A DNA stretch of 64,000 nt, taken from positions 2,046,001 to 2,110,000 of the forward strand of contig NGZR01000005.1 in NCBI GenBank assembly GCA_002197995.1. The letters run 5' to 3'. The notes below the pieces were generated by a model. It was given only the letters and a program-made list of their open reading frames with translations. It ran no database searches and had not been told where the DNA came from. Of this stretch, positions 48,256 through 61,000 are shown piece after piece; positions within the stretch are counted from its first letter, which is position 1, and each line of letters starts with the position of its first letter. Source of the DNA: Gaeumannomyces sp. JS-464 (lineage: Eukaryota > Ascomycota > Sordariomycetes > Magnaporthales > Magnaporthaceae). The position numbers were made by a program, and so were the translations under genes.

Positions 48256-48964
48256 GCAAGCCTGTCCAGGGACAGGACAAAGTGAGCGCAGCGGCGCATT
48301 GAATGAAACAAATATTAAGTCTTTGTGCGCGGCAGTGACTCTCAAGAACAAGCTTGCTCATATTGGGTGCACGTGAGGGACAGATTCAATCGTGTCGTAG
48401 CGAAGACGATACGCCGTTGACCATTCATCGAGGCTACCGAGGTAGGGTTGTCATTATTTTAAAGGGATCGTCGCCGACAATATTACGTAGCGTGTTGCTA
48501 CTCTATCAGAGCATCTATACCGGCCATGTCGTAACCCCTATCGCCCCTCATGGATGAAATCAGAAGTTCCTTGCTTTACTTTTGTTCCGACGCAAGTTCC
48601 CAACGCCTCATCACAAAGAAAGTCCCTTTCTCGGCTTCCAAAGAAAGACCAAGAAAGAGAAGCAAAGATTTTCAACACCAAACTCCTTCAGCAAACAATT
48701 GCCGTTTGAGAGGGAAGACGCAAGCTGGAGACAAGCGGCAATGGGAAAGGGTAAAATCAGAAAACAGGCATGAGAATAGGTCAGAAGGCTGAACATGTGT
48801 TGATGACGAAAGTCGAAAGGCAAAGGGATGTATGTCTTGGTGAACAGCCAGGCACATATCCTGCGGATGGGTTGTCCCACATGTAATAGGGGTTGGATGG
48901 GAGAATTCCCCAGGTGATGGGGCCACTCAGTTGACGGCCTCCCAGAACAGCGGATGTTTTCATC
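48256..48964. other. Convergent 3' region
   Basis: Between the stop codons of the DUF1770 gene (+) and the WHIM-type gene (-). A/G-rich sequence with no conserved coding segment seen. Confidence 0.5.
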
Positions 48965-51274
48965 TCAGATGTCGACAGCTCGTCGGGTATGCTGCGACTT
49001 CTCCGGGCTTCCTCTAAAAGCCAGAGCGGTCGTGGGCAGGACGTTGTGTGTCGCCTTGGTGTCGCTCTCCGTCTCGGGAGTGACCGGCTTCACCGAGACT
49101 GAGATCTCCTCTTCGGTCTGCACTGGAGAGCCGAGAGTCGCTCGGAGGGTCGGCCCGCCGGGAGTGCCGGGCTCGGCGCGTCCCGCACTGCGCTCGGAGC
49201 TGCTGCTCGGACTGGCAAGCACGACGCCACTATTCCTAGTTGCCCTGGAGTACTTGCCGGTTTTGCCGTCTAGCACGGCTTTAACAGGGAGCTTGACGAC
49301 TAGGGACGTGTCTGGGCCCTCGTCGTCACCGTCAACCATGTTGGCGTCGTCCTCTTCAAACTCCTCATCGACCTCCTCCTCGCTCTCTCGGACGTCTCGG
49401 GGACGTGCTCGTCTTCCTCATCACCGCCAAAGTCGGGCTCGCTGTCTTCATCCTCGACATCCGAGTCGTACTCGTCGGCGTCCCTGCTCTTGTTCTTCTT
49501 GGATGTGGGTGCCCAGCCGTTCATCCCGTGGTTGACAGCAGCAGAGCGGCGCGGTCGACCCCCACGACCCGTGGCCGACGTGGGCTCATCGTCCCTCATC
49601 TCCGAGTCCTCACGGACGCTGGTTGCTGGCGCTTGTGCCGCCACCGTTGCTCCGCGTCTCGACGTTCAAGCGGCTAGGCGCGCGAATCTGACGGCCGCTA
49701 CGGTGGTGACAGGACCAGCAGGCTCGGCCGGGGTATGTGTGCCTGTGTTGCGTGTCGATCGCCGTGTCGCGGTGGAGTCGCTGTTGAACTCGTAGTCTTC
49801 GTCGTCATCGTAGGTGTACTTGGCCCGCTTGCCCCGCGTCCGGCCCTCGTACAGCGAGAAGCCTGGCTCGGGCCGCTTGAACTGCTGCTTACGCTGGAGG
49901 CGGTACTCGCGGCGCCTCAGCTTCTACGAGGGAGGTCAGTGAGGCTGCAACTAGCAGACGGGTGTTGAGGATAGGAGTAGCAAAATGTGTTTACCTCCAG
50001 CGACTCCTCGAAGTGAGGGATCTGTTCTTGGAGCTTCTGGCCGAGCTTCCGGGCCTTGGGGCCGCCGTCTGCCGTGAGGAGCTTATCCGTCAGGGCATGG
50101 ACATCCCCGATGCTGCCAGCAACGCTCCACCAGGTGCGCTGAAACCCGGCAGGGTTGCTCTCGCGGTATATGCGGAACGAAGTGTGCTCGGGGCCCTCGA
50201 CCAAGAAGTAGCGTCGCTTGTCGCTGTCGGAACCAAGGGGCTGGACGGAGAGTGGTTGGTTGAGATCATCCTCCTGGCGCTTGTTCTTGTACGCGTTGTC
50301 GATGATGTCCTTGACCGTTCTGGAGGACTGCATCGTCCACAGGATCAAGGTGCGGAGGAGATCGAGCTAGAAGCAAAGGACCAAGGTCGCCATGCGTTAG
50401 GAACACCTTCGGAGGAGAGATCTTGACGTGACTTTATCAAGCCCCGCGGGACCTAGTGGAACTAAGTACGCACCCGTTGGGTCGGAGTCATGGAGTTGAA
50501 CGTCGTTCCGCCGGCGAGGGGATTGGCGCCGCCCCAGGAGTGCGGCCAAGAGGCCTCGTGGGTTTTGATGGCATCTTCGAGCGCCCGGTTGTAGTGGCCT
50601 GGCCTGTTTTTCGATTGAGATAGAAAGGTAAGTAGACGGCTCGGGAGATCGGAGATCTTGTATCGGATGTGGTGTGGTACGGGGTGATGGAGGGGTCTGG
50701 GGGCGCGTACTTGACCTCCTGCTGGCGATTGAGAAGAAGCTTCAGGATGGCGCACAGGAAGGCCTCGACACGGTCTCCGGGTACGGAATCGACAATCTCG
50801 CGCTCCAGCTCTTGGGGCCCAAAAGTGGTGAGGTTTTTGGAGAAGACGTCGTTGAATTTGTTGCGGAACATGACAATAAACTGGTTGGGCGCGCCGCGTC
50901 TTGTCAGTCAAACCCAGCTCGCCCTCACCTACCACCCACTGTCTTCCCTCTACAGCCGCCACCACAGTGCACAACCCCTCCGCACCAGACGCGATATTTC
51001 GCGTCACAACGCCTTCTCTACGCGACAAAATGCGAAATAGACTCACGGCAATATCTGGATTGTCTGCCAGAACGTATTCGTGCGCGGGAGACGTCGCCCT
51101 CTTGGGTGGCGGCGGCGACGCCGACTTGGCGGCCACGGCCTGCTGCTTGGGCACCTTGTGGAAGAACTTGAGAATGCCATCCTGCTTCTTCAATTGCACC
51201 TCGCAGTCGTCCTCCAGCGGCGGGGGCGAGAGGGAGTCGACCGAAGAAAGGTCCGAAGAGTCGTCGTCGGCCAT
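48965..51274 (-). CDS. WHIM/DDT-type putative chromatin-associated protein, about 619 aa
   Basis: Minus-strand exons: 51047-51274, 50711-50880, 50474-50603, 49995-50366 and 48965-49923. The N-terminus is short and acidic (MADDDSSDLSSVDSLSPPPLEDD). Residues about 77-230 have the helical segments of fungal WHIM/DDT-type proteins (FRNKFNDVFSKNL, VEAFLCAILKLLLNRQQEVK, LDLLRTLILWTMQSS). Then come DLNQPLSVQPLGSDSDKRRYF and TWWSVAGSIGDVHALTDKL. These motifs occur in remodelling-complex subunits that contact nucleosomal linker DNA. The C-terminal third is disordered, with alternating basic (RGGRPRRSAAV) and acidic (EYDSDVEDEDSEPDFGGDEEDE) tracts. One base is missing near 49388; with it the exons sum to 1860 nt. 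Domain naming rests on recalled family patterns, so the exact complex is unknown. Confidence 0.78.
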
Positions 51275-53733
51275 GATGGATGCTCGCAGGTCTTGTGTTG
51301 TCGACTTTTCTGGCGGTGCGCGGTGGCGGCGGTTGTGTTGAGTCGAGTCGGGCCTGGGCTTGGCTGCCGTCAAGGGTCAGGCAGGGCGGGTGGAGGAGGT
51401 GAGGTTAGATACGACAGGCAGAGCCGGCGAGAGTTCGAGGAGCTCCGCGCCCAAATTTGACCACGCACTAAAACCCACTTTGCTCTGGGAGCCGCACGCC
51501 CGCTCATGCCTCGAGAGGGGGCCGAGACCGTGTGATAGGCTGGAACGATAACCTATATAGATATATTCTTGGTCGTACACTTGGGAGCAACGCCCCGGGC
51601 CCAGGTCGGCGGCAGGCCACCGCCGCCAGTCCCTTTCCTCCTTGGGGCGCCCTTGGGACAGTGCCAGCGAAGTGCAGCACCACCGTCCACGCCCAACCCG
51701 CCCGCCCATGCCCATGCCCTCCGCAACCGATGCAGTCCTAGTCATCATCACCACTTCGAAGCCATCTCCACCGCCTCGTCATCTTGCTCCTCCCCATCCC
51801 CAACCCCCGCTTTCTTGCACGTCTCCCAAACCACCACGACCAACAAAGAAAGCAAACACCCAAGATCCAGTGGCCAGACGTTCAGCGCCATCACGGCAGA
51901 GGTCATTCCCACTCGCCAGCTCCTAGCAGGTACACAGCTGCCAAAATCGATGATGGAGACGAACAACGCATTCGCGTTTCGAGCTTGGCTGGTGTGTGGG
52001 CAAGGGAGTGTTTGCATGTAGTAGCAATGAACCACTTGGCTCTTGCGGAAAAGTTGGGCGTTCCTCCTTCGCTTACTCGGGATATCTCCACTGACCCAAC
52101 TCCGGCCAGCGAGCATGGTCCAGCACATCATCAGGGCCAACCTCAGAGAGGCCATCGCCACCCCAAATCGCATGCCGATCATGCTCAAACATGGATGCGC
52201 ATCCGCACACCATCACAAAACCCCAATTTCCATCAGACTTCTTTTGGAAAAAGGCAGTCCCCAGTGAACCAGGATTCGTGGAAACAAAATCGCATACTAA
52301 ACCGGGCCAATCGAGGTGTAGAGAAAGAAAAGGATGAAAGTAAACAACGGATGATAGTATTGAGCCTGGCCTGTTTGAGTAGAGACACTTCTTGGTGCGT
52401 GAAAGCTCGTTTGGTCACCAGGCATGCGAAGGCCTGCTGTCATCTTTGTTCGCTGCAACATCGTCCTGTCGAGGCTGCACTTGCAGACTCGAGAGACGGT
52501 TGGCTTTTGCATTCTCAAACACGCAAAAACATGACGGCCAGATAAATCCGTGCCAAAATGGATCTTCGGAAATCGTTGCGACCGCATCATGACAAAAAAA
52601 AAGACTGACCGCTGGATCAGATGCCGAGCCAAAATGCCGTGCTGGACTGGGCGCCCAGGACTGGGAAATGAAGCCCCAGAGCGGCCTGCCCAACTCAATC
52701 ACGCCTCTCAGCATGCAATTCCGCACAAACGTGCGGCTCATGATGCTATTCCCAACACTGTCGCAAAAACAGCGCACAGAATGGGAGACGTCAAGAGACT
52801 GTAGAAACGCGTTAACATTTGTTCCTGGCAGATACACGGGTAGAATGCATTTCAGAGGCGAGGAGAGGAGTAGATGCCTGATGGCATGCTCGTAATAGAG
52901 CGGAATAACGCAGATGCCTCGTATTGTTGACACGTCCCGATGTTGGGCTGCCGTGGCATTGAGGCACGTTTTTTGAGAGGTTGGATAACGGATGAGGCGT
53001 TGCTATGGTCGAGCGGGTCGAGTCGCGCCTCAGCTTCCCGTCCCGAAGCCTGACACGACAGATAGACTGGTGAATAGGTAGGTAGGCTTTCGAGTGAAGC
53101 GCGAAGCACCGGAATCTAAAAGACGTCGCGTGGTCCCTATCTTTCCAAGTGCGCAGCCTGGGAATGATTCTAGGAATAAGGGACGCGATTTGAGCCAGGC
53201 GCTGCGGCGGGAGAGCGAAGAACGGGGCGGGCAACAAACAGGTGGGCAATCCCAATGAACGGGGGCTGAAATGGATGGTGACCGTCCGTATCATTCTATC
53301 ATTCTGCATCATTAGCCACAGGTCCGCCGGCCCCGTTTTTGCCGCAGAAATGGCAGGGAGTTGGGAGGCTTGCTGGCAGTGGCGCCATGTGGAGCTGTCA
53401 CGTGCACCTGATGGCCATTTTGGGAGGGCAAGCGACCCCACGCTAGGGCAGGTGCGGCCGTGGTCGTCCCCCCAGTCAGCGCCATCCACACAAACCCAAG
53501 TGGGCGGAAAAATTAACTGAATTTCGACTGAGACTTCACCAGCAAGAAACCAGGACGGTGAGTTCTCCCCATCAGCAACCCCGACTTTGATCCCGCCTGC
53601 GATCCTTTGCGCCATCGCCGGTCGACTTTTCCTTCCTCTTCTCCAGTTGCTGATTTTCTGCCGATCCGGATTGCAGACCAAATAGCACCCGTGGCTTTCC
53701 AATTAGGAGCTCGCCTTCAAAAGGGAAGATACG
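51275..53733. promoter_or_regulatory. Divergent promoter region (WHIM-type gene / uL2), no gene seen
   Basis: About 2.5 kb between outward-facing starts. The frames are short or low in plausibility on both strands. Promoters of both genes must lie here, probably near each end; the middle (52-53.3 kb) holds nothing I can name. Confidence 0.45.
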
Positions 53734-54912
53734 ATGGGTCGCGTGGTAAGTGACGAACAATCCTGGACATAGAGGGATTCGAGACTCTGGATTTGAGCAG
53801 AGGGACTGGGAGACGAAGTGCGATGGCGCTGGCGGTGACGAGGGTACTGACTGCGCCGTCCCCATCCAGATTCGAAACCAGAGGAAGGGTGCCGGCGGCA
53901 TCTTCAGTACGTTCTGACGGAATCTTCCCCCCTCGAACCCGACACCGAATTCGATTACACGACAGGCAGCGTGCCTCCGACTCGATTTTGTCGTACTCAC
54001 CCGTAATCATTACAGAGGCCCGCACCCGCCTGAACAAGGCCCCCGCCAAGTTCCGATCCCTCGACTACGCCGAGCGCCACGGATATGTCCGGGTGTTGTG
54101 AAGGACATCATCCACGACCCGGGCCGCGGCGCACCGCTAGCTCGCGTCACCTTCCGTGATGCCTACCGTTTCAAGCAGCACACCGAGACCTTCATCGCCA
54201 ATGAGGGCATGTACACTGGCCAGTTTGTCTACGCCGGAAAGAACGCCGCCCTGACGGTCGGCAACGTCCTGCCCCTTGGCTCCATCCCCGAGGGTACCAT
54301 CGTCTCCAACGTCGAGGAGAAGGCCGGCGACCGCGGCGCGCTTGGCCGCACTTCGGGCAACTACGTCACCGTCATCGGCCACAACGCCGATGAGGGCAAG
54401 ACCCGCATCAAGCTGCCTTCGGGCGCCAAGAAGGTTGTCAGCAGCCAGGCCGTGGCATGATCGGCATCGTCGCTGGTGGCGGCCGTACCGACAAGCCCCT
54501 GCTGAGTACGTGACCCTTGTTCCTCATGGGGAAGGAGAGATGGAAAGGAGGGTAGACCCGGCAGGAGAGGAGCCATTGTCGATAGGACGCTTCTCGCCAG
54601 CTTCCGTGGACACAACAAGCATCCAGCGGTGCTCTTTCCCACTGGGGTGACATGGGCCAGATCTGATGCTAACTGCTTGTCCTAACAGAGGCCTCGCGTG
54701 CCAAGCACAAGTTCTCCGTCAAGCGCAACTCGTGGCCCAAGACTCGTGGTGTTGCCATGAACCCCGTCGACCACCCTCACGGTGGTGGTAACCACCAGCA
54801 TATCGGTAAGGCCTCGACCATCTCGAGATACGCGGCCCAGGGACAGAAGGCGGGTCTTATTGCTGCGAGGAGGACGGGTCTGCTGCGTGGTACCCAAAAG
54901 ACAAAGGAGTAA
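53734..54912 (+). CDS. RPL2: 60S ribosomal protein uL2 (RPL2/L8)
   Basis: Core large-subunit protein needed for the peptidyl-transferase centre and subunit joining. Exons: 53734-53745, 53870-53906, 54016-54505 and 54689-54912, with tidy GT/AG sites; early short exons are typical of ribosomal protein genes. Motifs: [41 protein letters not shown], and the highly conserved [16 protein letters not shown], including the catalytically important His. Two one-base losses break the frame: a G in CGGG near 54089 (before VVKDIIHD) and a C in GCC near 54452 (before GMIGIVAGG). With both, the coding length is 765 nt, 254 residues, exactly the usual fungal size. As a single essential gene it cannot be truly broken, so these are sequence errors. 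Confidence 0.96.
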
Positions 54913-55621
54913 GAGTTTCCTGGTTCGGCTCGTGGGACGGGGTTCATCGGATTGCATGGATCATTGCTTTGTAGTTAAAGGGTACTTTTTGCGGGAACGG
55001 GCAGCAATTTGCGATGCCCTGGCCGGTGCTTGCGCGGTATCCATGGTTTATAAAAGGGATTCCCAATCAGCAGCAAAAGGGGGCCATCTCGGTTTTACGA
55101 AGTAAATCAAATGGGCAGTTCTTTTTTTTCTTTCTCGGGCATTAAATCCCACCTGAAGAGCAAGCGAGTGTGTAGTCGAAGAACAGCTCGGCTTCCACAA
55201 TTTTTGGATGGTCTTGTGACCAGCGTCATGCTATTGGAGTCCAGCTTGCGGTTCGATTTCCATGACAGTCAAGAAGTCAAGCTCCGAGTGTTAGCAGCGC
55301 TCTGAAATGCCGGATGCAGGGGGTGTCGTCCAGCCGAATAAGCTCTGTTGCTCCCTGCCGAGCCTAGAGATGTGGATGCAAGGTAAGGTGATTCTCAGGT
55401 CCGCGATGTCGTACGATTGCTTGAAGATGAGCCGGCGGAGTGGAGGACCGCCTTGGCTAGCCGCGTCCCAGCTGAGAGAGCTCGGGAACGCTCATAAAGG
55501 GCAGCAGGCCTGGCACCACACACCCAGGGACCATTTGTCTGCCAGGTAGCTCCATAACCTGCCAGTACAGGGAGCAAGAGAAGAAGGAAAATAGAGGCAA
55601 ATACCTCGCAATCCCAAAACA
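54913..55621. other. Intergenic between uL2 and adenosine kinase
   Basis: 3' region of uL2 followed by the promoter of the next gene; no conserved coding segment. A T run near 55122-55131. Confidence 0.5.
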
Positions 55622-55909
55622 ATGCTCAAACCCCCGAACCTTGCTCGACTAAAGTCTGTGCCGCTTAGGGCCGCCCGCTTGTCAGGGGCCGCGGCACCCC
55701 GAGGAGCAGCAGCAGCGGCATTCCACACACGCCCAGCAGCAGCCCGCCAGAACCCCACCACGAGCTCGGACTCGTACGCGGCCAGGAAATATCCCACCGC
55801 CACCGGCCTCAAGTACCCCGCCGCCGCCGCCGATTCAAGGACCAAACTCGGTCGTCTCGCAACTGCTGCTGCCACTACCACTACCACAAATTACCGTACA
55901 CTAAGCACA
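55622..55909 (+). other. Open in-frame extension upstream of adenosine kinase, presequence-like
   Basis: 96 codons from an ATG at 55622 run in frame, without stop, into the conserved start of adenosine kinase at 55910. The stretch is rich in Arg, Ala, Ser and Thr with almost no acidic residues (for example LARLKSVPLRAARLSG and AAFHTRPAAARQ), like a mitochondrial targeting peptide. It could be a translated alternative N-terminus or simply 5' leader in GC-rich DNA. Confidence 0.4.
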
Positions 55910-57369
55910 ATGGCCTCTACCAGGGAATACAGGCTCTTCTGCCTGGAGAACCCTCTTCTGGGTAAGTCTCTCAAAGATGGCGTGTCCAATGGGTTTCGAA
56001 AGAGCGTGGAGAAGGCCGGTGAAAAGCTACCTGCCTACCTGCCGACATAGAAAACTAACACCTTCGCCGTGCAGACATCCAGGCCTCGGGCGATGAGGCC
56101 CTCCTCAACAAGTACGGCCTCAAGGCCAACGACGCCATCCTGGCCGAGGAGAAGCACCTGGGCATCTACGAGGACCTGCTCAACAACTACGACGCCAAGC
56201 TGATCGCGGGCGGCGCGGCGCAGAACACGGCGCGCGGGGCCCAGTACATGCTGCCGCCCAACAGCGTCGCCTACGTGGGCGGCGTCGGCGACGACAAGTA
56301 CGCGGCCATCCTGCGCGACGCCGTGCGCCAGGCCGGCGTGCGCGTCGAGTACCGCGTCGACCCCAAGATCAGCACGGGCCGGTGCGGCGTCGTCATCACG
56401 GGCCACAACCGCACCATGTGCACCGACCTCGGGGCCGCCAACCACTACGACGTCGGCCACCTCAAGCAGCCCGAGGTCTGGGCCCTCGTCCAGGGCGCCG
56501 AGGTCTACTACGTCGGCGGCTACCACCTCACCGTGTGCCCGCCCGCCATCATGGAGCTGTGCCGCGAGGCCGCCGCCAACGACAAGGTCTTCATCCTCTC
56601 GCTCTCGGCCCCCTTCATCCCCCAGTTCTTCAAGGACCCGCTCGACGCCGCCATGCCCTACACCGACTACGTCATCGGCAACGAGACCGAGGCCGTCGCC
56701 TTTGCCGAGTCGCACGGCTTCGCCGACAAGACGGACCTCAAGGCCGTCGCCAAGGCCATCGCCAACCTGCCCAAGGAGAACGCCAAGCGCAAGCGCGTCG
56801 CCATCGTCACCCAGGGCACCGAGCCCACCCTCGTCGCCGTCCAGGGCGAGGACGAGGTCAAGGAGTTCGCCGTCCACACCATCTCCAAGGAGCAGATCAA
56901 CGACACCAACGGCGCCGGCGATGCCTTCGCCGGCGGCTTCTGTGCCGGCATCGTCGATGGCAAGCCCCTCGACGCCGCCATCGATATGGGCCAGTGGCTT
57001 GCCCGCCTGAGCATCCAGGAGCTGGGACCTTCGTACGTCAAGCTTTCCTTTGTTTTTGTTTTTGAAGGCCTCTTTCTCCTTGAGCAAGACGTTTTTTTTT
57101 TTTTTTCATATCTTTGTATTTGTGTGTCCGCCTGCCGATCTGCCCGCCCGCCGCTTGTCTCCACCAGCACCACTGCCAGGAGACCTTGGCACCATCTCGT
57201 GAAATACCCCTCCCATATTATCTATCTGGGGTTTCCAAGCCGCCAGTTCCCACGGAAACTTCCATACTTTGCGAAAGGAGGGACGGTCTGCGGTAAAGAA
57301 AATAAGGCTAACAGTAACAACAGATACCCTTTCCCCAAGCAAACCTACCAGCCCACATCGTCAAACTAG
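55910..57369 (+). CDS. ADO1: Adenosine kinase (PfkB/ribokinase family), 351 aa
   Basis: Phosphorylates adenosine to AMP, recycling adenosine released by the methyl cycle. Exons 55910-55961, 56075-57032 and 57324-57369 total 1056 nt with no frame defect. The start matches orthologues (MASTREYRLFCLENPLLG, then DIQASG after the first intron). PfkB signature 1 is IAGGAAQNTARGAQ; signature 2 is NDTNGAGDAFAGGF, with the catalytic Asp and anion hole. The last exon adds YPFPKQTYQPTSSN, found in fungal relatives; without splicing the frame would run into a T run (57092-57105). The last intron, 291 nt, is long for this locus. Possible longer form from 55622. Confidence 0.95.
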
Positions 57370-57696
57370 ATTCCCAGAAACGGATCTTTCACCATTCGTC
57401 AGGTTAAGTAAGGCGTTGCAGGTAATAGGAAATGGGGCAAAACAGGGGCATTGCAGGTTTCAACAACAAAATATTACCAGATACTTAAGAGAGCTGGTGG
57501 CGTGTGTCTGGCCAAACCAAATTCAACTTGAGAATAACGAGAAAGCATCGATGGCGCGCCCTTTAGCGCTTCAACACCATTTGCATCTCAAAAGGTGCGG
57601 AAAAGAGTGCATTCGGCTGTCGGAGCATCGTGATGGCGATCGTGAATCGTCCGTCCCTCATGCTCGACGGACAGTCTGTGACAAGCTTGGGTCCTC

Positions 57697-57975
57697 ATGG
57701 CGGACTCGAACGCGGCAGCGAGTAGTAACGGCGGGCACCGTTGGAATCGGCACCTTGAGCTGGAAATTAAGCATCGCGAGTGGCATGCGTTGAAAGACCG
57801 TAGCGCTGATGCGGTCTATGCGAGCGTCGAAAGAATCAGCGGCGGGCCAGAAGCACTGGCCATCAGCGACGAGGTGGTTGTGGAAAGGACGTGGCTTGCC
57901 TCCACGCAGGTGCTCGTCGATGGCTCGCCAGCGGCTATTGTGGCTGGCGTGCCGGCCATATTATGTCGGCCTTGA
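57697..57975 (+). CDS. Small unassigned open frame, 92 aa
   Basis: Continuous frame with plausible amino-acid mix and codon use (MADSNAAASSNGGHRWNRHL...), lying between the converging ends of adenosine kinase and the EST1-like gene. No signal peptide, transmembrane helix or known motif. It could be a small gene, a decayed exon, or chance in GC-rich 3' DNA. Confidence 0.22.
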   Translation: MADSNAAASSNGGHRWNRHLELEIKHREWHALKDRSADAVYASVERISGGPEALAISDEVVVERTWLASTQVLVDGSPAAIVAGVPAILCRP

Positions 57976-58012
57976 GAAAGCGGAGTCCCATCGCGGGTCG
58001 CTGGCGAGCCAC

Positions 58013-61000
58013 CTACAGCTTGCCAGCAGTCTGCGCTTTGGTTTGGTTGGTCATGGCCTGCAGCAAAGCAGGGTCCTGTTCGTATGCGCTGGACGAATCC
58101 TCCGACGCCTTCACTGAGCCGTAGAAAGCCTGTGACTGGGCCTGCCCATTCGACCCGGCAGGCTCTGATCCCCAGACACTGCTCTCTGTCGGCCACTTGG
58201 GTGCCGTAGTCGCCCGACGGTTCTCGTTGACGTGGGCAATCCGCGCAGCCGGTGGAAGACCCCAAGGACTGTTGATTTGCGGGAGTCCTGACGCGCCTGG
58301 AGAAAAGTTCGATGACTGGAAGAATGGCGTGGCCGTGTAGCTGGGTGAGCGCTGTTGCCGCGGCGCCCCGACGGGGCTGTGGCTCGAGAGTGATGAGAGA
58401 GACTGGAGAGAGTTGGAGGCCGGAATTCTCGGTGTCGGAACGAGGATAGGATGGTGCCGCTGGTCGACCTTCCAGGTTGCGGCCTTGGCCACCTCCTCCA
58501 TCCGCTCACGATCGTACATCTCTCCCCTCCCCGGCTCCGTGATCGGCGGCTGCTGGATTGGCACCTGGTTCCGGAGGGCCCGCTGCGCCTGTCCGGCGGG
58601 AGCACCGAGACCAGCTGTCATGAGGACCTTGTCAGATGGGCTCACGGCAGCCGCGGAAGGATAGTGCTGACCGAAATCCGCGACAGGAGGAGCCAGGATG
58701 GGAGATCCCCCGGCGACATTGCCACCTGTGCGATAGGGTGTCGGCGTGTAGATGAGATCCCACGGCAGGCCCGGGAAAGCTTTCTTGCTGGCTGACGTCG
58801 GCGTCGTGGCCGCTGGCTCGAGAGCACCGAAAACCTCGTTCGCTGTGGCCGAGTGCATTCCATATGACGTCTCGTCAATCGCTGGGCTCTTGGGTGAGCC
58901 CACCTCGGGCGGCATCAGAAACTCATTAACACGATCAAGCGTCTCGCCATCGACGCCAAAATCTGCAGTTGCGGACTCATCCTCCTCCACACCTGTGGAA
59001 GGCTCCTGCACAGGGATGTTCGTGTTGGCCATTTCGACATCTTCCTTAGTAGCGCCACTAGTGGGCTTGGGAGGAACGGGAGTCGTCCTTGCCGCAGCTT
59101 TCTGCGGCGTGACCGGCTGTGTCGCAAAGGTTGCAATGGAGCCTCCCTGTGAACCCGGGGCGTGGCTGTCGTTGCCGCCCCCAGCCGCGACGGTCAGCGT
59201 CACTAGAACCTTTGAGCCTTTCTGGGTCTGGGTGATCTGTAGAGGATAATTCGGGTCTGTGGCCAGAAAGTATCCGCAGTTGATGATGTCGTTGATCCTC
59301 GACAGGGTCTCGAGGTTGTCCGGCAGCTTTTTGGAGACGTCGTTCTCCAGCCGCTGCTTCTGCTTGCCATCTAGGGTATAATGCATCGCCCGGCAGACGA
59401 ATGGGGCAGCTTCGTTTCTGAGTGGCTCGAAGCCAATGGTCTCGATGTCCTCCTCGAGGAGGTATTCAGCAGTCGACATACCGAGCTCTTCGTTGCGAAA
59501 AACCTTGATAAGAAGCGAGATCGTCTCGGCGAGGGAGGCGTGCGTCTCGACAAGGTGCGGGAGGTGGTCCGCATACTTGACGAGGTCGGCGCGATGCAGA
59601 CAAAGCCAGATCATAAAGATGCGGAGAATGGGCACCCCCGTGGTCATGACGGCAAGGAACCGGCCTGTCTCCTTGGCAGATTGAGACGATGATGCAGCTT
59701 CCTCGCCGGGCATGGCCTCGAGCGCACTCTGAACTTCCTTCATGACAACCCGGCTCACGGCCAGAATCATGCGGACGTTGAAGCTGAGCATGAACTGGCA
59801 CGACTGGGACAGCTCAACGGACCATTTCTCTATGTGGCCGGGGTATTAGCAGGGGGTCATTGGGAACGCGGTGTGAATATCGGCCTGCTTACTCTCTGCG
59901 CGCTGGCGGGCAATATAATATGCCGTGATGTTGGTGAGAGTCATCATCATAAGCACCTCGTTACTATCCTTGGTGACAAGAAGCATCTGCATCCGGTGGG
60001 TGACCTCTCCTTCGAGCTCGGCCTGTTGGGGCAGGGTTTCCCCAGTGTAGAATATGGCCTGCAGCTTGACAAACCATGTGGCCAGAGTGACCTGGGGATC
60101 CAGAGATGCGTTGCGCCCGCGCGGAGGGCTGGAAGGCCGGAGCTTCTTAAACTCCACCTCCAGGTTCTGCAGCGCGTTTGGGTGAGGATCCTGCACGGCC
60201 AAAGCCCTGTAGAGACGATAGACAGCCGCAAGATCTTTGTCTTTCTCGCCAAGGAAGACGACGGCCATCTGATGATGCCCGTATCCCGAGATCGGGATGA
60301 GGTCGTTGGCCAGGCTATAGTAGGCCAGGGGCTTGTCAAAGGTATGCGTCTTGCGGTCGACATGCCCGCGGTACCGAGCCAGATCGCCAAGGTGGAGCAG
60401 CGTCCCGTGGCAGGACACAAGCACCTTGGCGTTGATATCGGAGTTGCGATCACGAGCAATCTCGACCTGCCCGACGTCATCCGTCTTGACTGAACGCGCA
60501 ACCCGCTCCAGCTCGGGGATCGGGTAGCGCTTCGAGAGGCGTTGCAGGTAGCCCTTGTAGAAGCACTGCGAGGTGCGCAAGAACTTGCCATACTTCCTCT
60601 CGACCTGCCGGTGGAGCACCACTTTGGGGTCCGTCTTGGAGCCCAGGATAGAAAGCACACTGCGGTACTTGTTGTTGATCAGGGCATGGGCCTGCCAAAG
60701 CAGCTTGTCCACCTTTTTCTTCGGTGGCAAAGTTGAAGTCGTTGAAGACCGTGGCCATACTCCCGAGGCGGAAACTGGGGCACATTAACATCTGTCGTGA
60801 CAAGACAGAGATTGGAGACAGAGGGGGCATGAAGAGAGGAGGGAAGAGGCAAGACAGCAGCAAATACTTACGCGCTGAGCGCCTCATCCAGCGTGTCGAA
60901 GTAGGCATTTTCGTTTCCGCTGCCTACGTTCTTTTGGAGCGCCTCGGCCTTTTTCTCCAAACTGCGCCGACATCTCAGAGCCTCCCTAGAAGTTGTTAGT

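Noticed and set aside
55180..55265. Possible tRNA (GGTTCGATT-like loop near 55250)
   Set aside because: No acceptor stem or anticodon arm could be paired around it.
56035..57087. 350-codon minus-strand frame over adenosine kinase
   Set aside because: Pure antisense of a conserved gene and compositionally skewed (Gly, Val, Asp, Leu).
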